From positions 34,647 to 98,646 of the forward strand of contig JAQQAS010000023.1 in assembly GCA_028532815.1 (NCBI GenBank): 64,000 nucleotides of DNA, given 5' to 3'. This DNA is from Pleomorphochaeta sp. Lineage in GTDB: Bacteria; Spirochaetota; Spirochaetia; Sphaerochaetales; Sphaerochaetaceae. Position 1 is the first letter of the stretch. Every line of letters starts with the position of its first letter. Shown here piece after piece: positions 25,624 to 34,395 of this stretch. Position numbers and translations under genes: made by a program. The notes beneath the pieces were generated by a model. The model ran no database searches. It saw only the letters and a list, made by a program, of their open reading frames with translations, and had not been told where the DNA came from.

Positions 25624-26685
25624 ATGGAACGAGCAGATAATGGCTTAGCATTTATGTTAAAATATGAAAATATAGCTTGGTATGAAAATGGGACAGTAAG
25701 AATTCTTGATAGAAGAATTTATCCCATTCGTACTGAATATGTTGTTTGTAAAAGTGTTGAAAAAGTAGCCAAAGCAATAAAAGATATGGTTACTCAAAGC
25801 GCAGGACCTTATTTAGCAGCAGCTATGGGAATGGTTCTTGCCGCATATGAAATTAAAGATCGAAAAGATAATAGTATTGTAGATCATATGGAAAAATCAG
25901 CATTTATTTTGTCACATGCTAGACCTACAACAGTTGAACAAATGAAGAGAATTGTAGACGGAGCAGTCAATATAGCTAGAAAACAAGTGGAACAAAGAGT
26001 TTATGGTGATCAGCTCATTGATAGTTTGTTTAAGTATGCTTTTGATTATGTAAACAATAATTATAAGAAATATACTTTAGTAGGAAGAAATTTAGCAAAT
26101 TTAATTCCTAAAAATGGAACCATTTTGACTCAATGTTTTGGTGATACTATCGTTGGTACTACATTACGTGAATGTACCAAGTTAGGGAATACTGTTAAAG
26201 TTATTTGTGCGGAAACTAGGCCATATTTTCAAGGTTCAAGGTTAACTGCCAGTGTTGCTTGTGATATGGGTTTTGATGTTACTGTTATTTCTGATAATAT
26301 GCCTGGTTATGTTCTTAAAAATAAGCATGTAGATATATTTACGTCAGCATCTGATGTTATAACTATTGATGGACATATAATAAATAAGATAGGAACCTTT
26401 CAAATTGCATTAGCTGCAAATTATTATGGTATTCCATATTATGTTACAGGTACACCTGATCCGAATCATCAAGATTTATCCCGTATTAAAATTGAAGAAA
26501 GAGACCCAGAACTTGTTTTAAAAGCCTTAGATGTGAAAGTAACAATGCCAGGTGTGAAAGGATATTATCCAGCATTTGATATAACACCACCTAATCTTTG
26601 TATCGGAGTAGTAACAGATTTAGGTGTATATGAAACTACTAATTTAAAGAAATATTTAGCTGATTGTTCACAGAAAAGTGAATAG
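25624..26685 (+). CDS. mtnA: S-methyl-5-thioribose-1-phosphate isomerase family (MtnA-like)
   Basis: 353 residues of the MtnA/eIF2B-alpha family. Visible motifs: AGPYLAAAMGMVLAAYE, ILSHARPTTVEQM (the equivalent of the THxRPTAV helix), ILTQCFGDTIVG with the catalytic Cys, AETRPYFQGSRLTASVACDMG, and DVITIDGHIINKIGTFQIALAA with the Asp. It converts MTR-1-phosphate to MTRu-1-phosphate. Relative to classic MtnA, the usual NTHCNAG form of the Cys motif is altered to LTQCFGD. This may mark a paralogue with a different substrate, such as 5-deoxyribose-1-phosphate. Confidence 0.85.
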   Translation: MERADNGLAFMLKYENIAWYENGTVRILDRRIYPIRTEYVVCKSVEKVAKAIKDMVTQSAGPYLAAAMGMVLAAYEIKDRKDNSIVDHMEKSAFILSHARPTTVEQMKRIVDGAVNIARKQVEQRVYGDQLIDSLFKYAFDYVNNNYKKYTLVGRNLANLIPKNGTILTQCFGDTIVGTTLRECTKLGNTVKVICAETRPYFQGSRLTASVACDMGFDVTVISDNMPGYVLKNKHVDIFTSASDVITIDGHIINKIGTFQIALAANYYGIPYYVTGTPDPNHQDLSRIKIEERDPELVLKALDVKVTMPGVKGYYPAFDITPPNLCIGVVTDLGVYETTNLKKYLADCSQKSE

Positions 26686-26764
26686 AATACTTTTTTGCTA
26701 AAAAAATTATTTAAATTGAACTAAAAATATTTACTCAAATATTTTCATGAACAAAAGGATTATT

Positions 26765-27757
26765 ATGAAATTATTGATACGTGCTCCTTTATCATCAAAG
26801 CGTATTGCGGAGCTTGAAGAAAATTTTAATGAAGTTATATATCTTCCTTGGACGGATACTGGGAAAAGATATTATGAAGATGAAATGATTCAGATTTTAA
26901 ATGAATATAAACCTGATATTTTAATTACTGAACTAGACCAAATTACCAAAAAGGTTTTAGATAACTATCCAAATTTAAAAGCTATTGGAGATTGTAGAGC
27001 TAATCCAGCTAATATTGATGTTGATTATTGTACAAAAGTTGGTATTCCGGTTTTATGTACACCGGCACGCAATTGTCAAGCCGTTGCAGAAATGATTGTG
27101 GGATTAGTGCTTGATTTTTATCGGAATATTTTCCCTGCAATTAATTGGGTTAAAGATAGAAAATGGATTAAGGGTACAACTCCTTATTATTTATGGATGG
27201 GCCATGAGCTTTGCGGGAAAAAAATTGGATTTGTAGGCTTCGGTGCAGTAGGTAAAACGGCAGCACATTTGTTTGAAGCGTTCGGATGTGAGATATCTTT
27301 CTACGATCCCTTTGTTGATAATTATGATAAAAATTACAATAAATGTAATTTAGAACAAATTTTTTCAGACAATGATATTGTATCAATTCACCTTCCCGTT
27401 ACAGATAGTACTAGGAATATGATTGATTATAAATTGCTATCTTTAATGAAACCTAATTCAATTTTTGTAAATTCTGCCAGAAGTGCTGTTGTTGATTCTA
27501 AAGCTTTATTAAAGATTTTAAAAGAAAAACAAATATCAGGGGTAATCCTTGATGTGTTAGAAAATGAACCACCTAATGAAACAGATTTAGAAATCTCTTT
27601 ATTCCCTAATGTATTACTTACACCACATATATGTGGTGCAACTTATGAAGTAAAAGATCATCAGTCAGATATTATTACTTATAATTTATTGCATTGGTTA
27701 AATAATAAAGAGTTAGAACAAGTCGTTTTTAATAAAGATGTTTTAAATAGAAGGTAA
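26765..27757 (+). CDS. D-isomer-specific 2-hydroxyacid dehydrogenase, MTR-cluster copy
   Basis: 330 residues from ATG 26765 (AAAGGATT 5-7 nt upstream; the ATG at 26747 lacks a site). NAD-binding Rossmann motif KKIGFVGFGAVGKTAAHLFEAFG (residues about 150-172), catalytic Arg in NSARSAVVD, Glu in LENEPPNETD and His in LTPHICGATYE. The order matches phosphoglycerate- and lactate-type dehydrogenases. The substrate is unknown. It lies 4 bp before the FGGY kinase, so the two may act together on a sugar acid or on an acid derived from the aldehyde product. Confidence 0.85.
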   Translation: MKLLIRAPLSSKRIAELEENFNEVIYLPWTDTGKRYYEDEMIQILNEYKPDILITELDQITKKVLDNYPNLKAIGDCRANPANIDVDYCTKVGIPVLCTPARNCQAVAEMIVGLVLDFYRNIFPAINWVKDRKWIKGTTPYYLWMGHELCGKKIGFVGFGAVGKTAAHLFEAFGCEISFYDPFVDNYDKNYNKCNLEQIFSDNDIVSIHLPVTDSTRNMIDYKLLSLMKPNSIFVNSARSAVVDSKALLKILKEKQISGVILDVLENEPPNETDLEISLFPNVLLTPHICGATYEVKDHQSDIITYNLLHWLNNKELEQVVFNKDVLNRR

Positions 27758-27761
27758 AGGT

Positions 27762-29207
27762 ATGAAACTCTATTACTTGGTATTTGATTTGGGCACTGGT
27801 AATTCAAAGGTATCTATAGTCTCCTCTTGTGGAGATATACTAGGTATGAAAACATGGGTGAACCAATATAATAAAGATGATAATTATACTGATGCACAGT
27901 TTTTTCTTCCACAAGAATGGGAGCACAAATTGTTGAAAATTACTGGAGAATTATTAAAAGAATTCTCTGATGTGAAAATCTCTGCGATTACTTCTTCTGG
28001 AGCTCGGCAAAGTATTGTATTGTACGATAAAAAAAATTATGCATTTTTAGGTCTACCCAACATTGATAATCGTGGACGAGAATGGATGAAAGAGATCAAG
28101 AATAAACCAGAAATTTATAAAAAAACTGGTAAGTGGGTAACTGAAGACTTCCCAGCTGCAAAATTAATGGGTCTCAAGAAGAAATATCCTGAAGAATATT
28201 CGCGTATCAATAAAATAAATAGTTTGAGTGAGTGGATTGGGACTATTTTTTGTAATGAAATTGTTATTGAGCCTTCACAAGCTTGTGAAACGCAATTATT
28301 TGATATAACAAAGAATGAATGGTCAAAAGATATTTGTAAGGAATATGATATAGCTTATAAAATTTTACCAGACATAAAAATTTCTGGAACTAATCTTGGT
28401 TTAATAAAGCCTGAAATAAAGGAGCTATTTTCATTAGAGTATGATATTCCTTTTATCGTAGGTGGGGCGGATACCCAATTAGCTGTAAAGAGTTCAAATT
28501 GTTCCAATGGTGATATTGTATTCGTTTCTGGAACAACTTCACCGATTGTTAGGGTAAAAAATGAATATTTTTATGACTTAGGGCAAAGGTGTTGGGTTGA
28601 TTGTAATTTAGGAGGTAATAATTTCCTAATAGAAACAAATCCAGGGGTTACAGGTTTAAATTATCAAAGGTTTAAACAAAACTTTTTGTCAGATTATACA
28701 TATCAAGAATTAGAAAGTCTATATAGTAAAAAAAATACTTACTCTTGTATGGCTTCATTTAGTTCACTATTGTTTTCACAACAAAGAAGTTTGAAAATGG
28801 GAGGATTTTATATAAAATCTCCTCTAAGTCCTGATTTGAGTATTATTGATTTAGCTTGGGGAATTCTTTGTGATATAGCTTTTTCTATTTACGAAGAGTA
28901 TTTATCTCTTTGTGAGTTAATCCCCTTTGAAATGAATTATATTAGATGCTGTGGTGGTGGATTTAGATCAGATTCATTATGTCAACTTCTTGCAGATTTA
29001 ACAAATAAAGAATTAATTTTAACGAAAAATTTTTATCAAGCTTCAATTTTAGGTTGTGTTGAAGTATGCAATGATTATTATGGAATTATATTAAAATCTA
29101 AGGTCGATTCTAAATCTTTTCAACCTAGGGAAAATATTAATTTAATCAAAAGTTACAAAGAATGGAGCAGAAATAGAAAATTATTAAACCCTAGTGAAAA
29201 TTCGTAA
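27762..29207 (+). CDS. FGGY-family carbohydrate kinase
   Basis: 481 residues with an ASKHA fold. Phosphate-1 loop YYLVFDLGTGNSKVSIVS at the start; ITSSGARQSIVLYD; PNIDNRGREWMKEI (sugar-binding region); IVGGADTQLAVKS and VFVSGTTSPIVRV (phosphate-2); IRCCGGGFRSDSLCQLLADLTNKEL (adenosine motif). The family phosphorylates ketoses, polyols or AI-2-like compounds; it looks nearest to LsrK/xylulokinase-like members. Its role beside an MTR/5-deoxyribose pathway, already served by MtnK, is unclear and could mean a second sugar substrate. Confidence 0.85.
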   Translation: MKLYYLVFDLGTGNSKVSIVSSCGDILGMKTWVNQYNKDDNYTDAQFFLPQEWEHKLLKITGELLKEFSDVKISAITSSGARQSIVLYDKKNYAFLGLPNIDNRGREWMKEIKNKPEIYKKTGKWVTEDFPAAKLMGLKKKYPEEYSRINKINSLSEWIGTIFCNEIVIEPSQACETQLFDITKNEWSKDICKEYDIAYKILPDIKISGTNLGLIKPEIKELFSLEYDIPFIVGGADTQLAVKSSNCSNGDIVFVSGTTSPIVRVKNEYFYDLGQRCWVDCNLGGNNFLIETNPGVTGLNYQRFKQNFLSDYTYQELESLYSKKNTYSCMASFSSLLFSQQRSLKMGGFYIKSPLSPDLSIIDLAWGILCDIAFSIYEEYLSLCELIPFEMNYIRCCGGGFRSDSLCQLLADLTNKELILTKNFYQASILGCVEVCNDYYGIILKSKVDSKSFQPRENINLIKSYKEWSRNRKLLNPSENS

Positions 29208-29368
29208 AACATTTTTAACCAGGTGGAACAGATATAGAGTTATTAGATTATAAATCTATTAGTAAAAATAAAATACAAAAAAGTAAATTAATATAATTGA
29301 TGAAAGTATTTCATTAGTTATTAATTAAAATATAAGCCGAGTTAAAGGCATAGGAGAAAATAAATAAA

Positions 29369-30001
29369 ATGAAACCCTTTGAATATTATAATGAAAGGAA
29401 ACAGGTCTCAGACTATATGAAACGTCTATATGATAGACAATTAACAACAGCTAGTGGAGGGAACATTAGTTTACGTATTGATGACGAAAAGTTTTGTATT
29501 ACTCCTTCAAGTTTGGATAAAGGGAATTTAACTCCAGATTTGATAGCTATTGTTAAATTTGATGGAACAAATTTAACCCCTGATTTACCCTTGAGTATAG
29601 AAACGGAAATGCACAGATTAATTTTAAAGAATAGGACTGATATGAATGCTGTTGTTCATGCTCATCCTGTTTATGCAAGTGCATATGCAACTGTTCAACC
29701 TAATATTTTAGATACTAGACTAACTGCAGAAGCATATTGTGTTTTAGGAGATATTATTAATGTCCCATATAGATTAATGGGAACAGTTAGTCTTGCAGAA
29801 ATTGTTGCAAAAGAAATTAAAACTCATAAAGTTTTACTTATGGAGAATCATGGAGCAATTGCAGTTGGCAAAAATATGCTTAATGCTTTCGATTGTATGG
29901 AATTGCTTGAGAGAACAGCTGTTATGAATTTTATAGTAAAAGATTTACCTGGTAGTCATAATCTTAATGGAGAACAGGTTAAAGAAATTGATGAAATGTA
30001 A
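29369..30001 (+). CDS. Class II aldolase (fuculose-1-phosphate aldolase/Ald2-like)
   Basis: 210 residues of the zinc-dependent AraD/FucA family. Visible are LTTASGGNISLRI (phosphate-binding loop), TPSSLDKGNL, SIETEMHRLIL with the catalytic Glu, AVVHAHPVYASAY with two zinc His, and LLMENHGAIAVGK with the third His. In known DHAP-shunt clusters, MTRu-1-phosphate or 5-deoxyribulose-1-phosphate is split by this kind of aldolase to dihydroxyacetone phosphate plus 2-methylthioacetaldehyde or acetaldehyde. The position after MtnK and MtnA supports that role. A 161-bp gap separates it from the kinase gene; AGGAG lies 12 nt before ATG, rather far. Confidence 0.88.
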   Translation: MKPFEYYNERKQVSDYMKRLYDRQLTTASGGNISLRIDDEKFCITPSSLDKGNLTPDLIAIVKFDGTNLTPDLPLSIETEMHRLILKNRTDMNAVVHAHPVYASAYATVQPNILDTRLTAEAYCVLGDIINVPYRLMGTVSLAEIVAKEIKTHKVLLMENHGAIAVGKNMLNAFDCMELLERTAVMNFIVKDLPGSHNLNGEQVKEIDEM

Positions 30002-30051
30002 ATAGTACTATTAATATTTAGTGATTAATATATTAATAACATAGTAAAAAT

Positions 30052-30082
30052 ATAGCCGCTATGATATATTCATAGGGGCTAT
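30052..30082 (+). terminator. Hairpin after aldolase operon
   Basis: ATAGCCGCTATGA (30052-30064) pairs with TCATAGGGGCTAT (30070-30082) apart from one mismatch, with a 5-nt loop and a T-containing tract after it. It lies 50 bp past the aldolase stop and probably ends the nhaC-mtnK-mtnA operon. The rest of 30083-30305 has no gene. Confidence 0.6.
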
Positions 30083-30305
30083 TTAGGTTTGTTTAGTTCT
30101 GTTAATATAAGAATTGAGTATTCATTTTTGTATAATTTAGATTATACTTTGCAAACTAATTTTATAAAGTTTTAATGTATATGATTAAATTATCGTAAGG
30201 CAAAGCCTATAAAATAGAGCTAATATTACAAGGGATTCTATAACTTTATTCTTTGATTCTTTACTGATTAAGCAGGGATATGCACCCGTTCTGCTAGTGA
30301 CACTT

Positions 30306-31622
30306 TCAAGCTAATTTAAGATTCTTCTTGTTTAACATCCATTTAAATATAAACATTGTTAATATAGAATCAGCACCAATTCTAATTGCAAACATTAAGG
30401 CTATTTTATTTAGTGTTGGAAAATATATTTTTAATTTATATAAAATAAATAGTGTGCCATAGAATAAAGTGTTAATTACAATTGATTGAAATAACATATA
30501 ATTCGTTTTTCCAATCCCATAAAATATACTATCTATAACATTGTTATAAGCAAAGAGGATATAAAAGAATAATGAAATAATTGTAATGTAAAATACCTGG
30601 TCGTAATTTGAAATATTCATAACATATAATAAGAAAGGTTTCCAAAGTGGAATTGTAATAGGCCAAAGTAAACAGATTATAGTTGTTAACATGAAATAGG
30701 GAACAGTCCTATCAATAATAGCCTTATTACCAAATTCGCCACAATCTCTTTTTATAACTTGTCCTAATTGAGTTATAGGTAATAATAACCACCCCCAGAT
30801 AAAATTATTAGCAACCCAAAAAGTCCCTTGTTCGCCAACAGAATTAACCATTTTGAGAACCATAAGTATGAAAGCAGTATTTCTAACTAGACTCTCTAAG
30901 CCAGAATAAGAACCAATCTTAAACCATTCTTTTGTCCAATCAAAATTCAACTTATTTGAAGAAAATAAATTGATTGAACATTTTTTCAATACAAAATAAA
31001 TAGTAATTAAAAGAATTGAATTAACAATTATATTACCATAAGCTATTCCATTTACTCCTATATTAAGTGAAAAATGAAGGCTTGAAATTAAAAAAGAATC
31101 ACTAATTATGGTAAGAACCATCTGTATTACTAATACTAATAACAAATAATTTTATTTTTTTAATGTTAATAAACTTAAAATTAAAAATTGAACCATGATG
31201 TATAATATCGATGATATAGATTCTAATTTTATATATGTAGCAGTCGCATCAATTAATTGAGGACTTTGATCCATAAATATTAATAAGGGTTTGATAAAAA
31301 TTATTATAAGAATTGAAAAAAACATATAAGTAGCCAATATAATTAGTAAACCTGTTTTAACTTTGTTTTCAAATTCCTTATTATTTTTTAGTGATTTTCC
31401 CATGATATAAAAAATTGGTAATAATATAGTTTCTTGAATAATTTCAAATAGGGTATTTAGCCAGGATATTTGGCTGGCAATATTAAATCCCCAATCACTG
31501 GGTAGATTCCCTAAAAAGTGTATCCTAATTGTTTGGTAAAGGAGTGGCAAAAATCCAAATAGAAGAAGAGTTGCGAATAATTTGAAGTCAATTATTTTTA
31601 GTGTGTTAAATTTTAAGTTCAT
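30306..31622 (-). pseudogene. MATE-family efflux transporter with an in-frame stop
   Basis: One reading frame runs from ATG 31622 to the stop at 30306 and is interrupted only by TAA at 31154-31152. The first part (156 residues, FLPLLYQTIRIHFLGNLPSDWG...) and the second (QMVLTIISDSFLISSLHFSLNIGVNGIAYGN...) together give about 438 residues and roughly 12 hydrophobic segments, a full MATE length. At the break the reading is LKK-stop-NYLLL; GAA to TAA would explain it by one base change. The product would be truncated within the N-terminal half. It could be a recent nonsense mutation or, less likely, readthrough. The family call rests on hydropathy and the GVNGIAYGN motif. Confidence 0.75.
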
Positions 31623-31865
31623 TATAAGTCCAATAATAATAATAGTTTCAATAAAGCAATATTATTACAATTAAAATATAAAATATCAAGAATTTAACAT
31701 ATCAGAAAAAATAAAATTAATAAAATATCAATTAACTGAACTCTATTGTTTTATTAGTTTATTAGTTTTTTTAAATTGAGAAATTTTTGATTCCATTGAA
31801 TAAGTTTAAGTTATTATACTAGAACTAAAGTACCATTCAAGACTTAATTAGGTCAGAGTTTCGTG

Positions 31866-32042
31866 CTAAAAAAAATGCTGTTCAATAATAAGTTCTTTAG
31901 TAAAATAATATGAACTGTTTAATCCTGAAGTTGGGGCTTGTACTAGAGCCCAGCCTTTACTAGATATGTAATTTAATATACCACCCAATATATAAAACAT
32001 AGCATCATCATCACTAGCTCTATATGCGCTATATGTGTTTTG
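31866..32042 (-). pseudogene. Fragment of a small DUF4177-like protein
   Basis: The minus strand encodes AYRASDDDAMFYILGGILNY, then ISSKGWALVQAPTSGLNSSY, ending EQHFF and a TAG stop. The 'LNYISSKGWALVQA' stretch is like the 'GWELVq' core of small DUF4177-type proteins. A TGA just upstream and the absence of a start codon show the 5' part is lost. The remainder of 31623-32081 has no other support. Confidence 0.4.
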
Positions 32043-32081
32043 TCAACAATCAATCCAATTTATTTGCATCCTAATTTCAAC

Positions 32082-32928
32082 TTATTCACATTGAATTTCC
32101 ATGTTTTTTCCAGTTTTATTTGTATCAATACCTATAGTAGACCTAATAAAATATTTTGGAGGATTTAAATAATTACTTATAGAATTACCTATAATTAATT
32201 TATCATTTCTAATTACTAGTTGATAATAGTTAATTTTTTGATTTTTAATTAGTTCCTTTCTCGGTTTTGCTTTATCTCCAAAATATACACTGACTAGGCT
32301 ATTTTGAATAGGTATGAAACAATCTTCTTGGCTTTCATTGTAAGAAATAAGTCTAGTTTCACTTTCATCTCGATAATCAATAAATTTAGTGAAAAATAAA
32401 GGAAGAGCAAAATGTTCGTTTTCAAGTAGTTTCTGAGCAGTTACTATCTCATCTTGAAGAATTCCATTATTATTTAAAATTGTGATACCTGCATGAAGTT
32501 TTGATTTTTGCTTAATATATCCTGAGTCTTCAAAATAGGGAGAAACATACTGAATCTTTTTATATCTTGAAATAGGATATTGTGATTTAAAATCATGAAA
32601 TAGTTTAGCTGCGTTAAAGCATAGGCAAACACCTTTGTATCCATCACCATATTTTTCCCACATTCGAGAATGCATATATCCTGGCAAAAAGATTTCTTGA
32701 TTATTTTCTGTTTTGTAATTTAAGTCACCACAAAGGCAGAGTACTCTAAAGTTTTCTTGTATACTATTATAAACTTTGATTCCATTATCACTATCCATGT
32801 TAGGAGTTAATAATTTTTTTTTCAAAGAGATCTGCAGTTAGTGTTTTCCATCTTGATAACCTAATCCCATTTGTTAGAATTTTTTTGAAGGTATCCAAAG
32901 ATGTATAATGATATAAGTAACCATCCAT
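32082..32928 (-). pseudogene. DUF2971 family protein with a frameshift in an A9 run
   Basis: From ATG 32928 (AAAGGACT 8 nt upstream) the frame reads MDGYLYHYTSLDTFKKILTN, then GIRLSRWKTLTADLFEKK, the typical DUF2971 N-terminus. It then loses frame at nine consecutive A. Removing one A joins it to LLTPNMDSDNGIKVYNSIQ, and the rest follows, including the signature SRMWEKYGDGYKGVCLCFN and the late ESETRLIS. The full protein would be about 282 residues. DUF2971 proteins often occur in defence or accessory regions; the activity is unknown. The break could be mutation, phase variation or a homopolymer sequencing error. Confidence 0.75.
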
Positions 32929-33269
32929 AAATTAGTCCTTTATAGCTTGTATCAATTAAATAAAATTTTTTTTATTAAGATTTAGTTCTGATTTTGAAAT
33001 TTAGATTATATTTAAATTTTAGCTTTGTTTCAAACACTATTTACTTGATGGTTACATCCTATTTATTTTGTTTCTATTTTTTCTAATATAGTAAAAACAA
33101 AGGTGAATCTATATGAATCAAATATGTAATATTATTTAACAGTTAAATTTAAAATTATAATCTCAATTTAGATATCCTAAAACAATTTAAAATCACCTTT
33201 ATATATTAAATTATTGTAAAGTATTAAATAGTTTTTTAGTTAAAATATTTTAAATGCTTTACAAATCTA

Positions 33270-33289
33270 ATTATGTAACGTTACATAAT
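33270..33289. promoter_or_regulatory. LacI-type operator 1
   Basis: A perfect 20-bp palindrome, ATTATGTAACGTTACATAAT, centred on CG as LacI/PurR-family operators are. It lies 65 bp upstream of the promoter of the adjacent LacI gene. Around it, 32929-33269 has no coding frame. Confidence 0.75.
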
Positions 33290-33333
33290 ATTTTATTATT
33301 ATATAATGAGTTATATTGCTTATAAAAATGATT

Positions 33334-33378
33334 TTGACTTTTTAATAATCCATAGAATATACTTTGTGTAAGGTTACA
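33334..33378 (+). promoter_or_regulatory. Promoter and operator 2 of the LacI-controlled operon
   Basis: TTGACT (33334-33339) and TATACT (33358-33363) are 18 bp apart. TGTAAGGTTACA (33367-33378), a near-perfect copy of the operator core TGTAAcGTTACA, covers the start-of-transcription area just before ATG 33382. Two sites about 93 bp apart suggest autorepression, possibly by looping. Confidence 0.7.
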
Positions 33379-33381
33379 AAA

Positions 33382-34395
33382 ATGAAAAGAACAAATAAAA
33401 AAATTACAATGCAAGATATTGCTGATCAATTAAATCTATCTAGAAATACAATTTCAAGAGCTTTGCTAGATAAAGATGGAATAAGTGATGAAGTTAAACA
33501 AAAAGTTATAAAAACTGCAAATTCTTTGGGCTATGAGAAAAAAGTTGTAAATCTAAAAAAGAAACAAAAAAGGATTTGTGTTATAACTTGTAGAGATTTT
33601 TTCTTAGATCAAACATATTTTGCTGAAATCTTTTTGGGTATTGAGGAAATATCTAAAATACATGATATTTTTGTAAACTTTCTAGTTCTAGATGATGACA
33701 GTAATAAAATAAATCATCAAGAAAATGTTTTGGGCTTTATTATTGCAGGTAAGGTTAAATCTAATATTGTAAAAATGCTTTCTAGTTTAACAGTTCCCAA
33801 GGTATATATAGACTTCGAACCTGATGGTTCTTGTGATGATGTTGTGATTATGGATAATGAAAAAGGTCTCAACCTAATTTTTAAGGAATTAATCAAAAAG
33901 GGACATAAAGAAATTGGTTTTATTGGAAATAGATTTATGTATACAAGCTTCCAAAAACGATATCAATATTTTTTATCAGAATTAAGAGAAAATAATCTAA
34001 AAAAAGTAGATGAATATATTTTAACAGATTCAGAACAACCATATTGGCAATTTGGTGTTATAAAAAATGAATTAAAGAAAATGACTAAATTCCCAACTGC
34101 TTTTATATGTATAAACGATAGAACAGCCTTTGCTTTAATGCAAGAAATAGATGCTCTTGGATTAAGAATTCCTGAGGATATATCTGTAATAGGTTTTGAT
34201 AATGTTAAAGATAAAGAAATATTCTCACCAAGTTTAACAACAGTCAATGTATATAAAGGGGAATTAGGAAGGGTTGCTTGTTCTTTATTATTACAAAAAA
34301 TAAAAAATAAAAACTCTATTTCTAAGAAAATATTGGTTGATGTGTCCCTAATAGAAAAAAATTCGGTCAAAATGCTAGGAGTGATTGATGAATAA
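33382..34395 (+). CDS. LacI-family transcriptional regulator
   Basis: 337 residues from ATG 33382 (AAGG upstream; an in-frame TTG at 33364 lies in the operator). HTH and hinge are residues 1-55 (KKITMQDIADQLNLSRNTISRALLDKDGISDEVKQKVIKTANSLGYEK). The periplasmic-binding-like sensor follows, with KGHKEIGFIGNRF, TAFICINDRTAFALMQEIDALGLRIPEDISVIGFDN and SLTTVNVY. First gene of a long sugar-use operon, probably repressing it until a sugar or sugar phosphate binds. Overlaps the next gene by 8 bp. Confidence 0.93.
   Translation: MKRTNKKITMQDIADQLNLSRNTISRALLDKDGISDEVKQKVIKTANSLGYEKKVVNLKKKQKRICVITCRDFFLDQTYFAEIFLGIEEISKIHDIFVNFLVLDDDSNKINHQENVLGFIIAGKVKSNIVKMLSSLTVPKVYIDFEPDGSCDDVVIMDNEKGLNLIFKELIKKGHKEIGFIGNRFMYTSFQKRYQYFLSELRENNLKKVDEYILTDSEQPYWQFGVIKNELKKMTKFPTAFICINDRTAFALMQEIDALGLRIPEDISVIGFDNVKDKEIFSPSLTTVNVYKGELGRVACSLLLQKIKNKNSISKKILVDVSLIEKNSVKMLGVIDE

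Noticed and set aside
33270..33289. Similarity of the LacI operator to the RIT end (both contain ATTATGTAA and TTACATAAT)
   Set aside because: The order of arms and spacers differ (operator centred on CG, RIT core on GAGA), and the word is short and AT-rich. Probably coincidence, not an empty RIT site.
33963..34370. Minus-strand 135-codon frame inside the LacI gene
   Set aside because: The plus-strand LacI protein is complete and conserved; the minus frame shows no motif.
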